Assembly (NCBI GenBank): GCA_944325665.1
Contig: CALVAY010000002.1
Location: forward strand, 1-64,000
Direction: 5' to 3'
Source: Candidatus Gastranaerophilales bacterium
GTDB taxonomy: Bacteria > Cyanobacteriota > Vampirovibrionia > Gastranaerophilales > Gastranaerophilaceae
DNA length: 64,000 nt
Part shown: in pieces, positions 8,911-17,170 of the stretch
How positions within the stretch are numbered: position 1 is the stretch's first letter
How the letters are laid out: the number at the start of each line of letters is the position of its first letter
The notes under the pieces: model-generated
Seen by the model: only the letters and a program-made list of their open reading frames with translations
What the model was told of the DNA's origin: nothing
Databases searched by the model: none
Position numbers and translations under genes: made by a program

Positions 8911-10503
8911 TTAGTCAAAAAGATTATTTAATCTTTCCTGAATTTCAGCAGGGTCAATTTCCTCTGTAATAGAATTAACATCATATGCCAACTGATAATA
9001 TTTAGCGGCTTCGATTTTTTCTCCCTTAAGAGCATAAGCACGACCCAAGTTATAGTAAGCTAAAGCATAATTAGGATTAGCCTCAGCTGCATGCTTAAAG
9101 CACTCAATTGCATTTGAAATATGAGCCAAATCATCAAGATAAATTACGCCAAGATTATTATGAGCAATATCATACATAGGGTCATATTTAATAGATAAAT
9201 TATACTCTTTTATAGCCTCTGTTATATCGCCCATACCCCAATAAAGATAGCCTAAATTACAGTGGATTTTAGCATTATTCGGTTCAAGTTCTAACGCACG
9301 CCTGTAAACAATGAGGGCATTTTTATAATCTTCCGCATCATAAAAAGCGCTGCCCAGACTGACATAAATATCAATTTCTTTGGGCGCAAGTAAATGTGCA
9401 ATATGAAAAGACGAGATAGCGGCTTGAACATTTTTTGTAACGTTTTGCTGAATATAGCCTAAAGTTTGCGCTACAAGGCTTGTCCAATCTTGCTTAGGAT
9501 TAAGAGAAATAGCACTTTGATAATGTGAAACTGCTTCATCAATTTCACCCTTCATAAAATAAAGATTGGCAAGGTTACTGTGTAAAACAGCGTTATTTGG
9601 GTGAATGGATATGAATTTTTTATAGGTGATTATAGCATTGTCATAATCGCCCATTTCTTCATAAGCTTGTACCAGACCCGAATAAGCACTAAAGCAAAGG
9701 GTGTCTATCCAACGTGCCATTTTGTATTCAACAATAGCTTCTTCATGCTTTCCAACAGCCCTGTACACATCTCCTAAAAGCGCATACAACGGGGCAAAAC
9801 CGGGCATGATATCAATAGCTTGAGCATAAATACCGATTGCTTTCTCGTAATCCTTTAGTGCATAAAATTTATAAGCACTGATAAGTTTAGGGAAAATTGA
9901 AACAATCTTTGCCTTATTTAAAACATTTTTTATTGCTTCAGGGTCAAAAGGCAATGTAATGAAAGATAAAAATAATTCAAAATAGCTTTGCACTTTTGTT
10001 TTAAACGACTTAAAGAAAAGGGTTTTCAACAGTCTGTATTTAAGATAATGAATTCTTGAGGATCTTAAAAAAGTATATTTTAAAGCACAAGTCGCCTCAT
10101 CAAGTGCATCATGGTATCTGTCTTTTTTCTTAAGTGATTGAGCTATCATATAATGGCACTGCGCTTTGTTTGCACCCTTCGAAATGGCCATATTAAAATA
10201 ATTGATAGCCCTGTCTAATTCACCCTTGTGATAGAAAGCAAAACCTATTTTATAATATATAGAGGGGTCATCAATAAGACTTTCTGCGGCTCTTTGATAT
10301 TGAGTAATAGCTTCATCTATATATTGCTTAGCTTGATATACATCTAAGTGCCAATCCATATATAAATCACCGAGTCTGACACACAGGGCAGTGTTAGAAG
10401 GCTCATTTAATAAGATTGATTGACAATACTCGATAGCTTTTTGAATTTGTCCGCTTTTAGTTAATTTATTTATTTTTTTATTTATTTCGTTAGAAGTTTT
10501 CAT
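8911..10503 (-). CDS. Tetratricopeptide repeat protein
   Basis: 530 residues built almost entirely of TPR units (34-residue pattern with W/L-G-Y-A-F-A-P positions; for example YKIGFAFYHKGELDRAINYF, AHNNLGVIYLDDLAHISNAI, AYYNLGRAYALKGEKIEAA). At least ten repeats are visible, with a break at about 150-215 that is helical but not TPR-like. There is no signal peptide or membrane segment, so it is probably cytosolic. TPR arrays bind partner proteins; the partner is unknown. It lies between a PilZ gene (15 nt upstream) and the permease pair (34 nt downstream). Confidence 0.9.
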   Translation of the reverse strand: MKTSNEINKKINKLTKSGQIQKAIEYCQSILLNEPSNTALCVRLGDLYMDWHLDVYQAKQYIDEAITQYQRAAESLIDDPSIYYKIGFAFYHKGELDRAINYFNMAISKGANKAQCHYMIAQSLKKKDRYHDALDEATCALKYTFLRSSRIHYLKYRLLKTLFFKSFKTKVQSYFELFLSFITLPFDPEAIKNVLNKAKIVSIFPKLISAYKFYALKDYEKAIGIYAQAIDIMPGFAPLYALLGDVYRAVGKHEEAIVEYKMARWIDTLCFSAYSGLVQAYEEMGDYDNAIITYKKFISIHPNNAVLHSNLANLYFMKGEIDEAVSHYQSAISLNPKQDWTSLVAQTLGYIQQNVTKNVQAAISSFHIAHLLAPKEIDIYVSLGSAFYDAEDYKNALIVYRRALELEPNNAKIHCNLGYLYWGMGDITEAIKEYNLSIKYDPMYDIAHNNLGVIYLDDLAHISNAIECFKHAAEANPNYALAYYNLGRAYALKGEKIEAAKYYQLAYDVNSITEEIDPAEIQERLNNLFD

Positions 10504-10518
10504 TTGTCCCCAAATAAG

Positions 10519-11106
10519 TTATTTTCTCTCACTTAAAACCTTATGGCAGAAGCCTGCAATTTTATCCCTGTCAAATTCACTTATATCTATAAATTGGGCA
10601 ATAAGTTTATCTGAAATAGAATTTATAATTCTTGCTTCAATTTCAATATTTTTGCCAAACTCCTCACTTAACAGTTTCACTGTTATTATATCACCAATAT
10701 CAAAAGAATATTCATCAGGAGTAAATTTAACACCGCCTGCCGAAATATCCGCGCTTGTAGCACCCACAAGAGAGGCGTCTTTTTTAACAAAAAATCTAAA
10801 ATTAACCGCCGCACGAACAAATTCGCGTTTTTGTGAAATCTCAAGAGCGGGTGAATTTTCTATAACAAGCTCACCGTCAACACTGGGAGATGATATTACC
10901 ATGGACCTTGAAGGCTTAATGCCAAACTGGGTATGGACTTTAATAAAAATTTCATCACCCTCTTGCAAAGCCCACGCAGCACTTTCATACTCTTTTGAAT
11001 AGAAAATTTTTAACCTGTCTTTTTGGGCATCTGCAATTACACCCTCAAAATCTTGGAATTTAGGGCTTTTAATTATTACAATTTGTCCACGCCTTGCTTC
11101 TATCAT
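10519..11106 (-). CDS. PilZ domain protein, predicted c-di-GMP receptor
   Basis: 195 residues: an N-terminal YcgR-like beta domain (about 1-85) and a C-terminal PilZ domain (about 90-195). Both c-di-GMP contact motifs are intact: RxxxR as R94-E-F-V-R98 and DxSxxG as D120-I-S-A-G-G125. Family knowledge says such proteins bind c-di-GMP and change motility, secretion or polysaccharide output. Nearby genes do not reveal the target. A GGDEF-type protein is encoded at 52670-53548. Confidence 0.88.
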   Translation of the reverse strand: MIEARRGQIVIIKSPKFQDFEGVIADAQKDRLKIFYSKEYESAAWALQEGDEIFIKVHTQFGIKPSRSMVISSPSVDGELVIENSPALEISQKREFVRAAVNFRFFVKKDASLVGATSADISAGGVKFTPDEYSFDIGDIITVKLLSEEFGKNIEIEARIINSISDKLIAQFIDISEFDRDKIAGFCHKVLSERK

Positions 11107-11151
11107 ATCTATATTTTATTTTACTATGCGATATTGGGCAAATTATTAATT

Positions 11152-12387
11152 TTAGTTAAAGTTTAGGTTTTCCTTCGGAGCAAGAGCGCATATTAAAGAT
11201 TTTTTGTTTAATATTAATTCTGCTGCTTTACTAACGTCATTTGCCGTTATTTTGTAAATTGTTTTCGCAAAGCGTTCCGAGTAGTCAAGACCCAATCCCA
11301 TAAGGTAGTTATACCCCTCCATTGAGGCAATTTGAGAATTGGTTTGCGTAAAATACTCCAACTTTCCGATTAGATTTTCTTTTCCACCTTCAAGTTCTTC
11401 TTTTGAAGGCGGGATTTTTGATAACTTTTCTAATTCTGACATAAATCCATCCAAAGACTTTTTAATGTTTTGAGGTTCAGTTGCAATGTAGAAGCTAAAA
11501 ACAGCCGACTTGGAAAGTGTTTCATAACTGCTTCTTACAGTGTATGCTAACCCCTGCTTATCTCTTAATTCCACAAAAAGTCGAGAGCTTAACCCTGATG
11601 CACCCAAAATATTATTCATTAAAGAAATTTTAGGATAAAATTCAGAATCAATATTGGGAACAAGCCAGCCCTGAAAGACTTGCGCCTGATTTAAGTCTTG
11701 TTTAGAAATTTTTACAATTTTTGTTTTTTCATTAAAATTCAACTCATCAAGCTTAATGATTTCGCTTTTTGAATTATTTGTCTTCATAAAATCAAAATTT
11801 TGCGCAAAAAAGTCTGAAGTAGAGTTAATATCACTAATATCACCAACAATTGAAACAACTTTTCGAGAGTTTAATATTTGCTTGTGAATTTCAAACATAT
11901 CTTCTTTTTTGATGTTATCAATCTCTTCTAAAGTTTTAGTTGCAGTATTTGAATAGTAATGACCTTCGAAAAGATTTCTCACAAAAGTATCTGATGCAAG
12001 AATCCTTGGAACATCCAAATCTGCTTTAATTTCACCCTTTACCTTAAAGAGTTCCTTTTCAAAGTCGTCAAATGTCGAATTTAAAAGAATATCTTTTGCA
12101 TATTGCATAGCAAGCTCAAAGTCTTCATTTAAAAACAAAAAGCTAACTTTGAGATAGTCTTGCTTTGCTTTAATTGAAACATCAATACATTTTGCTTCTA
12201 GCTCAAATGCTAATTGCTCAGCAGTTTTTGATTTTGTACCCTGCAATAATAATTTTGCAAACAAACCGTAAGATCCTGAAAATTTTTCTGGCTTATCAAT
12301 TGCAAAATAAAAACAAACAGCAGTTCTTGGCGTATTTTTTGCTTCTTTAAAAATTATATCAATATCATTTTTTAAAATATGTTGCAT
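11152..12387 (-). CDS. M16 family peptidase, non-catalytic subunit type
   Basis: 411 residues from the ATG at 12387, chosen because AGGGAG lies 7 nt upstream and it follows the stop of the partner gene by 2 nt. It has the M16 fold, including the R/Y pair region LVPNIDSEF...SSRLFVELRDKQGLAYTV near 250-300 that is typical of the C-terminal half, but lacks the HxxEH zinc motif. Together with the adjacent zinc-bearing gene it resembles two-subunit M16B peptidases in which one chain carries the metal and the other supplies the R/Y residues. The substrate is unknown. Confidence 0.88.
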   Translation of the reverse strand: MQHILKNDIDIIFKEAKNTPRTAVCFYFAIDKPEKFSGSYGLFAKLLLQGTKSKTAEQLAFELEAKCIDVSIKAKQDYLKVSFLFLNEDFELAMQYAKDILLNSTFDDFEKELFKVKGEIKADLDVPRILASDTFVRNLFEGHYYSNTATKTLEEIDNIKKEDMFEIHKQILNSRKVVSIVGDISDINSTSDFFAQNFDFMKTNNSKSEIIKLDELNFNEKTKIVKISKQDLNQAQVFQGWLVPNIDSEFYPKISLMNNILGASGLSSRLFVELRDKQGLAYTVRSSYETLSKSAVFSFYIATEPQNIKKSLDGFMSELEKLSKIPPSKEELEGGKENLIGKLEYFTQTNSQIASMEGYNYLMGLGLDYSERFAKTIYKITANDVSKAAELILNKKSLICALAPKENLNFN

Positions 12388-12389
12388 AA

Positions 12390-13724
12390 TTATACTCCCT
12401 TGGGACATAAAATACTTATTGAACATGCCTTATTATTCAAATATTTTTCGGCGATATGCTCAAGATAAGCTATATCAATTTCATCCAAAATTTTTAAATA
12501 TTGTGCAGCACACTCAAGATCCTCACAAACGGTCATATAATAGCCGATTGAATCAGCAAGCTCTGAAACCGTTTCCGTTTCTTGGGCAAAATTAACCTTA
12601 GCACGCTTTTTAGCCTTTTCAAACTCCTCTTGAGTAATTTTTGTAAGATTAGTAAGCTCATTTTTAATATTTTCAATAAGCTCATCTTTTTTTGAGGGGT
12701 CAAAACTTGCTTCAACAAAGAAATTATCACCATCTTTAAACTGATAATGACAAGTTTCAATCTGATAAACATAAGGTTCATTTGAAGATTCAATAAACTT
12801 ATTGTAAAGCCTTGAGCTTTTACCTTCCCCAAAAATAGTTGATAAAATATCCAGAGCAATTGACTCTTTAAGGTTTTTAGCGCTATCGCATAAAAAACCA
12901 AACATCATATAACCTGTTGTTACATTTCCGCTCTGCTCAATTACGGTTGGAGATTTTATTTTAATTTCGGGAATTTTTTCATCACTTTTACATTTTTCGA
13001 TGTTTGAAAAATCTTTGAATTTAAATTCACTCTCAATTTTTGCGAGAATTTCATCATCTGAAAAATCACCTACAACAACGGTTGTTAGGTTAGACGGAGA
13101 ATAAAAAGTCTGATAATATCGCATAATTTCACACTGTGGAATTGACGCGATAATTTCCCTTGTGCCGATAACCTCTCTTTTATAAGGATGCTTTTCATAC
13201 ATAGCATTATTCAAAGAAGAATAAACTCTTCGCCAGTTATTATCTTCACCCATGCGAATTTCTTCAATTACAACATGTCTTTCTCTTTTTATTTCAGGTT
13301 CTTCTTTGCCGTATTCAAATTGAGGGCCAACCTCGAACTCTGGTATAATCGGGTCAATCATCATATCGGCATGCATATGAAGCGCAAGGTCAAAAGAGCG
13401 TTTTGGAATTGTAACATAGTAATATGTATAGTCTTTCCAAGTAGCTGCGTTAATTATTCCGCCTTTAGATTCAAGCGTTCTGTCAAAGACTCCCGCTTTA
13501 TAATTTGTAGTGCCCTTGAACATTAAATGCTCAAGAAAATGCGAAACGCCGTTATTTTCGGAGTTTTCATTTATAGAACCGGTTTTTACCCAAGTGCTAA
13601 TGTTTGCCATATGGCTTTCTTTTTTTGCAATTACGACCTTATGACCGTTCTCAGCCTCGTAAACCGTTGCAGGCGAAGAAAGGTAAGGATAATTAACTTC
13701 TTTGATTTTTTTATATTTAGACAT
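12390..13724 (-). CDS. M16 family zinc metallopeptidase, catalytic subunit
   Basis: 444 residues with the inverted zinc motif HFLEH (H62, E65, H66) within SHFLEHLMFKGT, and the downstream glutamate ligand in VVIEEIRMGEDN. It has no signal peptide. Two M16 domains are visible (about 15-225 and 230-440). In the family these enzymes degrade peptides in a closed chamber, usually paired with a second chain, here the next gene. It starts 3 nt after aroH in the same orientation. Confidence 0.93.
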   Translation of the reverse strand: MSKYKKIKEVNYPYLSSPATVYEAENGHKVVIAKKESHMANISTWVKTGSINENSENNGVSHFLEHLMFKGTTNYKAGVFDRTLESKGGIINAATWKDYTYYYVTIPKRSFDLALHMHADMMIDPIIPEFEVGPQFEYGKEEPEIKRERHVVIEEIRMGEDNNWRRVYSSLNNAMYEKHPYKREVIGTREIIASIPQCEIMRYYQTFYSPSNLTTVVVGDFSDDEILAKIESEFKFKDFSNIEKCKSDEKIPEIKIKSPTVIEQSGNVTTGYMMFGFLCDSAKNLKESIALDILSTIFGEGKSSRLYNKFIESSNEPYVYQIETCHYQFKDGDNFFVEASFDPSKKDELIENIKNELTNLTKITQEEFEKAKKRAKVNFAQETETVSELADSIGYYMTVCEDLECAAQYLKILDEIDIAYLEHIAEKYLNNKACSISILCPKGV

Positions 13725-13727
13725 AAC

Positions 13728-14093
13728 TTACTCCGAAAAATCAGGACGCAAAACTTTTGCCCCTTTTAAATATACATGTTTTATTTCATCTTGTTTTTTT
13801 GTTGTGTTGATACAAATTAAAACTCTTAAACACATTGAAATTGCGCCCTTGACGTCCATTTCACGGTAGCACATCATAGGAACTTGTGCAAAATTATTGT
13901 GCAATCGTGCAAATTTTGCAGGGAAAGCAGCATCAATGTCAGATGTAACGGTAAAAATACAAAAGGCAATATCTGAAATTTCAATATCATTTTGCTTTAT
14001 AATCTCATCTAAAAGCTCGCAAGTAGCCTCTTTTACAGATACTTCAGTATTGTCTTCTAAAGTAATTGCGCCTCTAATGCCCCTTGTTAACAT
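13728..14093 (-). CDS. aroH: Chorismate mutase, AroH type
   Basis: 121 residues, the size of the monofunctional trimeric AroH class. The residues known from the Bacillus subtilis active site are at matching positions: R7, C75, E78, R90 and Y108. It converts chorismate to prephenate for phenylalanine and tyrosine synthesis. Its start overlaps the end of fmt by 7 nt and it precedes the M16 pair, so it is co-transcribed with unrelated housekeeping genes. No other aromatic pathway gene is adjacent (aroA is at 32063). Confidence 0.95.
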   Translation of the reverse strand: MLTRGIRGAITLEDNTEVSVKEATCELLDEIIKQNDIEISDIAFCIFTVTSDIDAAFPAKFARLHNNFAQVPMMCYREMDVKGAISMCLRVLICINTTKKQDEIKHVYLKGAKVLRPDFSE

Positions 14094-15028
14094 TTTTCAA
14101 ACACATCTCCAACTTTAATTTTTGCACCCAAGCTCCAGCTGTGAGCACTCATTTCATTTTTACCCTCAGGCTTAACCGTCAAAAGTACGACTGCATCTTC
14201 TTTACACCTTACGGTTATACCGTTTTTATCAATACAAATAACCTCTCCGCATTTTGAATTATCATCGCATTTAACACATTTTGACGTTAAAATCTTGACC
14301 AATTTATCGTTAAATTTAACATGCACCGTGTTAATTGTGTTCATTGCCCGAATTTTGTCATGAACTTTTTTTGCAGGCAAATTCCAATCCAAATTCTTGT
14401 CTTCTTTTGTAATTTTTTTTGTAAAAGTTGCCTTATTATGCTCCTGCTCAAATGGCTTTAAACTACCGTCATACAAACCTTTAAGAGTTTTTTCAAGCAA
14501 ACTTGGTGAAAGTTGAGAAATTTTTTCCATTAAAAGAGGTGTTGTAATATCATCATCCAGCTCAATTTCTTCTTGCAAGCAAATATCTCCCGCATCAAGC
14601 TCAAGAGCTGTTTTCATGGTGGTTATGCCTGTCTTTTTCTCACCGTTTAATATTGCTTCGCATATTGGGTTAGCACCTCGATAACAAGGTAAAAGCGAGG
14701 CATGAAGGTTAATTGTTGCAAATTTTGGTATATCAATAACCTCTTGAGAGAGAATTTGACCAAATGCAAAAGTAATGAAAAAATCAGGCTTATAGCTTTT
14801 TAATTTTTCAATTACTTCTCTGTCTTTTAAAATTCTATCAGGTTCAAAAATTTCTATGCCATTTTCCTTGGCAGTTTTAATAAGCTCAGTGTCACTTATC
14901 TTTTTACCACGTTTTGAAGGCTTCGGTTTTTGGGTTACAAGGGCTAAAACTTCAAAATCAGGACTGTTTATAAAATATTTAAAAGAATTAAGTGCTATAT
15001 CGGGAGTTGCAAAAAATACTATTTTCAA
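14087..15028 (-). CDS. fmt: Methionyl-tRNA formyltransferase
   Basis: 313 residues, normal length. N-terminal formyltransferase domain with the folate/catalytic region NLHASLLPCYRGANPI and downstream DAGDICLQ, then a C-terminal OB-like domain (about 210-313) that binds initiator tRNA. It adds the formyl group to Met-tRNA(fMet), which IF-2 (2347-4821) then uses. It directly follows def with no gap, the common def-fmt pair. Confidence 0.97.
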   Translation of the reverse strand: MKIVFFATPDIALNSFKYFINSPDFEVLALVTQKPKPSKRGKKISDTELIKTAKENGIEIFEPDRILKDREVIEKLKSYKPDFFITFAFGQILSQEVIDIPKFATINLHASLLPCYRGANPICEAILNGEKKTGITTMKTALELDAGDICLQEEIELDDDITTPLLMEKISQLSPSLLEKTLKGLYDGSLKPFEQEHNKATFTKKITKEDKNLDWNLPAKKVHDKIRAMNTINTVHVKFNDKLVKILTSKCVKCDDNSKCGEVICIDKNGITVRCKEDAVVLLTVKPEGKNEMSAHSWSLGAKIKVGDVFEKC

Positions 15029-15625
15029 TTATTTACCCTCATTATTAGCACTATCTTGCTTTTCTTGTTTTACAATTTCTTCTTCAAGCTCATCTTCGCA
15101 AACAAGCTTATCTTGTTCTAATGGCGGAAGATTGTTTTCTTCAAGAACTTGAGTTGCATCAAAAATATTTCTTGAATGGTCGATAAATAATATGCCATCA
15201 AGGTGGTCATATTCATGCTGCAAAGCTCTTGCAAGCAATTCACCGTCTTTTGCCTCGATTACAAATGGTCTGCCGTTAATATCAAGTGCCTTTACCATGA
15301 CATTTTTATAGCGTCTAACGTCAACATAAGCTTTTGGAAAGCTCAAACAACCTTCATTACTTTTAATTGCACCGCTTTTTTTGATGATTTTCGGATTAAC
15401 AAAAACCATAGGGTTAAGCGGCTCATCGTCCATTGAAACATCAATAACAAATATCCTCAAATTCTCACCAACTTGAGGCGCAGCAAGACCGACACCGTTA
15501 TTTGCATACATGGTATCAATCATATTTTCGATTAAAATTCTGATTTTTTTTGATATTTTAGATACTTCTTTTGATTTTTTACGAAGTACCTCATCTCCGT
15601 ATTTTAAAATTTTCAATATAGCCAT
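15029..15625 (-). CDS. def: Peptide deformylase
   Basis: 198 residues with the three deformylase motifs: GVGLAAPQ, EGCLS and HEYDH (HExxH type); the Cys and two His bind the metal. It removes N-formyl groups from nascent proteins. The C-terminal tail of about 30 residues is Glu/Gln-rich and longer than in compact deformylases. This gene heads the long minus-strand block. Its ATG has no Shine-Dalgarno site; a TGGTAATAT extended -10 ends 6 nt before it, suggesting a leaderless transcript. Confidence 0.97.
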   Translation of the reverse strand: MAILKILKYGDEVLRKKSKEVSKISKKIRILIENMIDTMYANNGVGLAAPQVGENLRIFVIDVSMDDEPLNPMVFVNPKIIKKSGAIKSNEGCLSFPKAYVDVRRYKNVMVKALDINGRPFVIEAKDGELLARALQHEYDHLDGILFIDHSRNIFDATQVLEENNLPPLEQDKLVCEDELEEEIVKQEKQDSANNEGK

Positions 15626-15631
15626 AGTGTC

Positions 15632-15640
15632 ATATTACCA
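15632..15640 (-). promoter_or_regulatory. Extended -10 promoter of def, predicted leaderless
   Basis: On the minus strand TGG-TAATAT is followed by six bases (GACACT) and then the def ATG at 15625. Initiation 6-8 nt after the -10 would place the first transcribed base at or next to the start codon. No good -35 box is visible. A second TATAAT on each strand occurs at 15665-15672 in a palindromic TATTATAATA and might act as an alternative. Confidence 0.5.
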
Positions 15641-15723
15641 CATTTTTAAATTTTTAAAAAATATATTATAATAAAATAAGCAAAACGATTTATTTACAGG
15701 CGTTAAACAAACAAAGGAGAATT

Positions 15724-16101
15724 ATGAAAAAATTAGCTGTTTTTTTAGTTTTGACAATATTTGCACTTAGTGCCTTAACACCTGTTTTAGCAAGAACAAA
15801 ATATGACCGCTGGGGACATAAAATCGAAAAGAAAAAGAAAGTAAATGTACAAGCGGCAGCAAAAGTTGATAAAAAAGAGAAAGTTAAAGAAAAAGATATA
15901 GTTGATGTTCGCGGCAGAAACATGGGCAAAGCCGTAAGAGACGGGGACAGCAACACTTTTAACTTATATAATCAAAGAGGAAGAAAAACTGGCACATACG
16001 TTGAAGACGAAAATGGTAACGGCAAGTTCTATGACGTTAGAGGCAGAGAAATAAGAAGAAACAGAACTACAACAAGAGATATTGAAGTATCAAGATACTA
16101 A
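15724..16101 (+). CDS. Small basic exported protein, function unknown
   Basis: 125 residues. A clear signal peptide (KKLAVFLVLTIFALSALTPVLA, cleavage likely after ALA near residue 23) precedes a Lys-rich stretch and then two or three related short motifs of the form (D/N)xRGRxxG: DVRGRNMGK, NQRGRKTGT and DVRGREIRR. AGGAG lies 6 nt upstream of the ATG. The repeated RGR strands may form a small repeat domain in the envelope. Its last 12 nt overlap the HD gene end-to-end. No family is recognised. Confidence 0.75.
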   Translation: MKKLAVFLVLTIFALSALTPVLARTKYDRWGHKIEKKKKVNVQAAAKVDKKEKVKEKDIVDVRGRNMGKAVRDGDSNTFNLYNQRGRKTGTYVEDENGNGKFYDVRGREIRRNRTTTRDIEVSRY

Positions 16102-16887
16102 CGCAGCACTTAGTGCATCGACATATTTTTTATCAAAATCACCGTTTTGCGCCCTTGAATACAAAATATCAAGTGCTTGCTTGTCGCTAAATGGTTCTTT
16201 ATAGCTTCTGTGTTCCTTTAGTGCGCTAAAAATATCTGAAATTTGCAATATTTGAACCAAAGCAGGATTGTTTTTAGAGTAATTGTGATGATTTTTAACC
16301 AATTCCAAAACCGGAGTATCAACACCGTTAGTTTTTAAGACTTCATAGCCTATTTGAGCATGCTTATCTACAACTTGACGTTCATAATCGTTTAACTTGC
16401 CCGGTTTATTTAAAATTTCGGGTGGAATAAAAGCTTTTCCAATGTCATGCAATAAAGCTGCTTTTTGCATAGTTGTGTAATCTCTTTTAGAGAATGGCAG
16501 CTTTGAGCTCTTCATAATAGAACTTGCGACTTGAGCAGTTGGCAAAAGGTGAGAATCTATGACAGAAGAAACATTAGCCGCGTTAGCTTTTGTTCTAACC
16601 AAAGATTGTGCCAAATTGGCTCGAATATTTGAGTTTAGAGCTGAAGTTTTCTCTAAAACAGCCTGATTGGAATATTTTTTTATTAATTCTTGCGGCATTA
16701 AGTAGGCAAGAAAATCATCTTTAATTATGTGAAAAGGGTTTGTAACGTAAGAAGAATTTACATCAGTTGTTTTTACAAAAGTGTCTTGAGGGTATGAATT
16801 TAATCCATACCTGGGAGCAACTGCCATAGCAGAGGTAAAATTAACAACTCCGTTTATTTTATCTACGTTCACTTCTTTTAACCACAC
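16090..16887 (-). CDS. HD domain protein (HD-GYP-like, GYP lost)
   Basis: 265 residues from a GTG at 16887; another GTG at 16872 is possible. The HD phosphohydrolase motif is AALLHDIGK (H147, D148), with further ligands H113, H176, H200/H201 and D218 in positions matching HD-GYP c-di-GMP phosphodiesterases. The sequence after HH reads NYSKNNP, so the GYP signature is absent and c-di-GMP activity is doubtful. The first 110 residues are lineage-style and partly disordered. It faces the small exported protein and diverges from the three-gene cassette. Confidence 0.78.
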   Translation of the reverse strand: MWLKEVNVDKINGVVNFTSAMAVAPRYGLNSYPQDTFVKTTDVNSSYVTNPFHIIKDDFLAYLMPQELIKKYSNQAVLEKTSALNSNIRANLAQSLVRTKANAANVSSVIDSHLLPTAQVASSIMKSSKLPFSKRDYTTMQKAALLHDIGKAFIPPEILNKPGKLNDYERQVVDKHAQIGYEVLKTNGVDTPVLELVKNHHNYSKNNPALVQILQISDIFSALKEHRSYKEPFSDKQALDILYSRAQNGDFDKKYVDALSAALVS

Positions 16888-17170
16888 ACTTGTATATGTA
16901 TTAATAAAGTTTTTTTAAAAATCAAAATTGATGAACGGTTTAAAAAAATTAATAAAGGCAGAAAAGTGTAGATAAAAAATATATAAAAAATGCAAGCTTA
17001 GTAATTACGATTTAGCGATTGAATTAAAAAGTGTTAAGTTTTGTAAATTAGCAAAATGCTTACACCGAGCTGATTTTAAAAAATCGTAAGTGAAAATTGT
17101 GAAAAAATATCAATTTATTTAAGAAATATTTTTTTATTTATGTAACACACGAAATCGAGAGAGGAAAAAT
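16888..17170. other. AT-rich divergent intergenic region
   Basis: 283 bases between the HD gene and the first cassette gene. It holds an inverted repeat TTACGATTT (17005-17013) / AAATCGTAA (17081-17089) with a long loop, and at its right end the leader element shared by the cassette genes (17107-17170). No open reading frame or RNA family is evident. Confidence 0.5.
17107..17170 (+). promoter_or_regulatory. Cassette leader element, copy 1
   Basis: Shares an ordered set of blocks with 18882-18946 and 20622-20686: ATATCAATTT, then AGAAATATTTTTTTA, then TAACACACGAAA, then a purine-rich GAGAGAGG Shine-Dalgarno region just before the ATG. Order and spacing match within a few bases across all three copies. 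It is probably a common promoter/5' leader; which part is the -10 is unclear. Confidence 0.6.
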
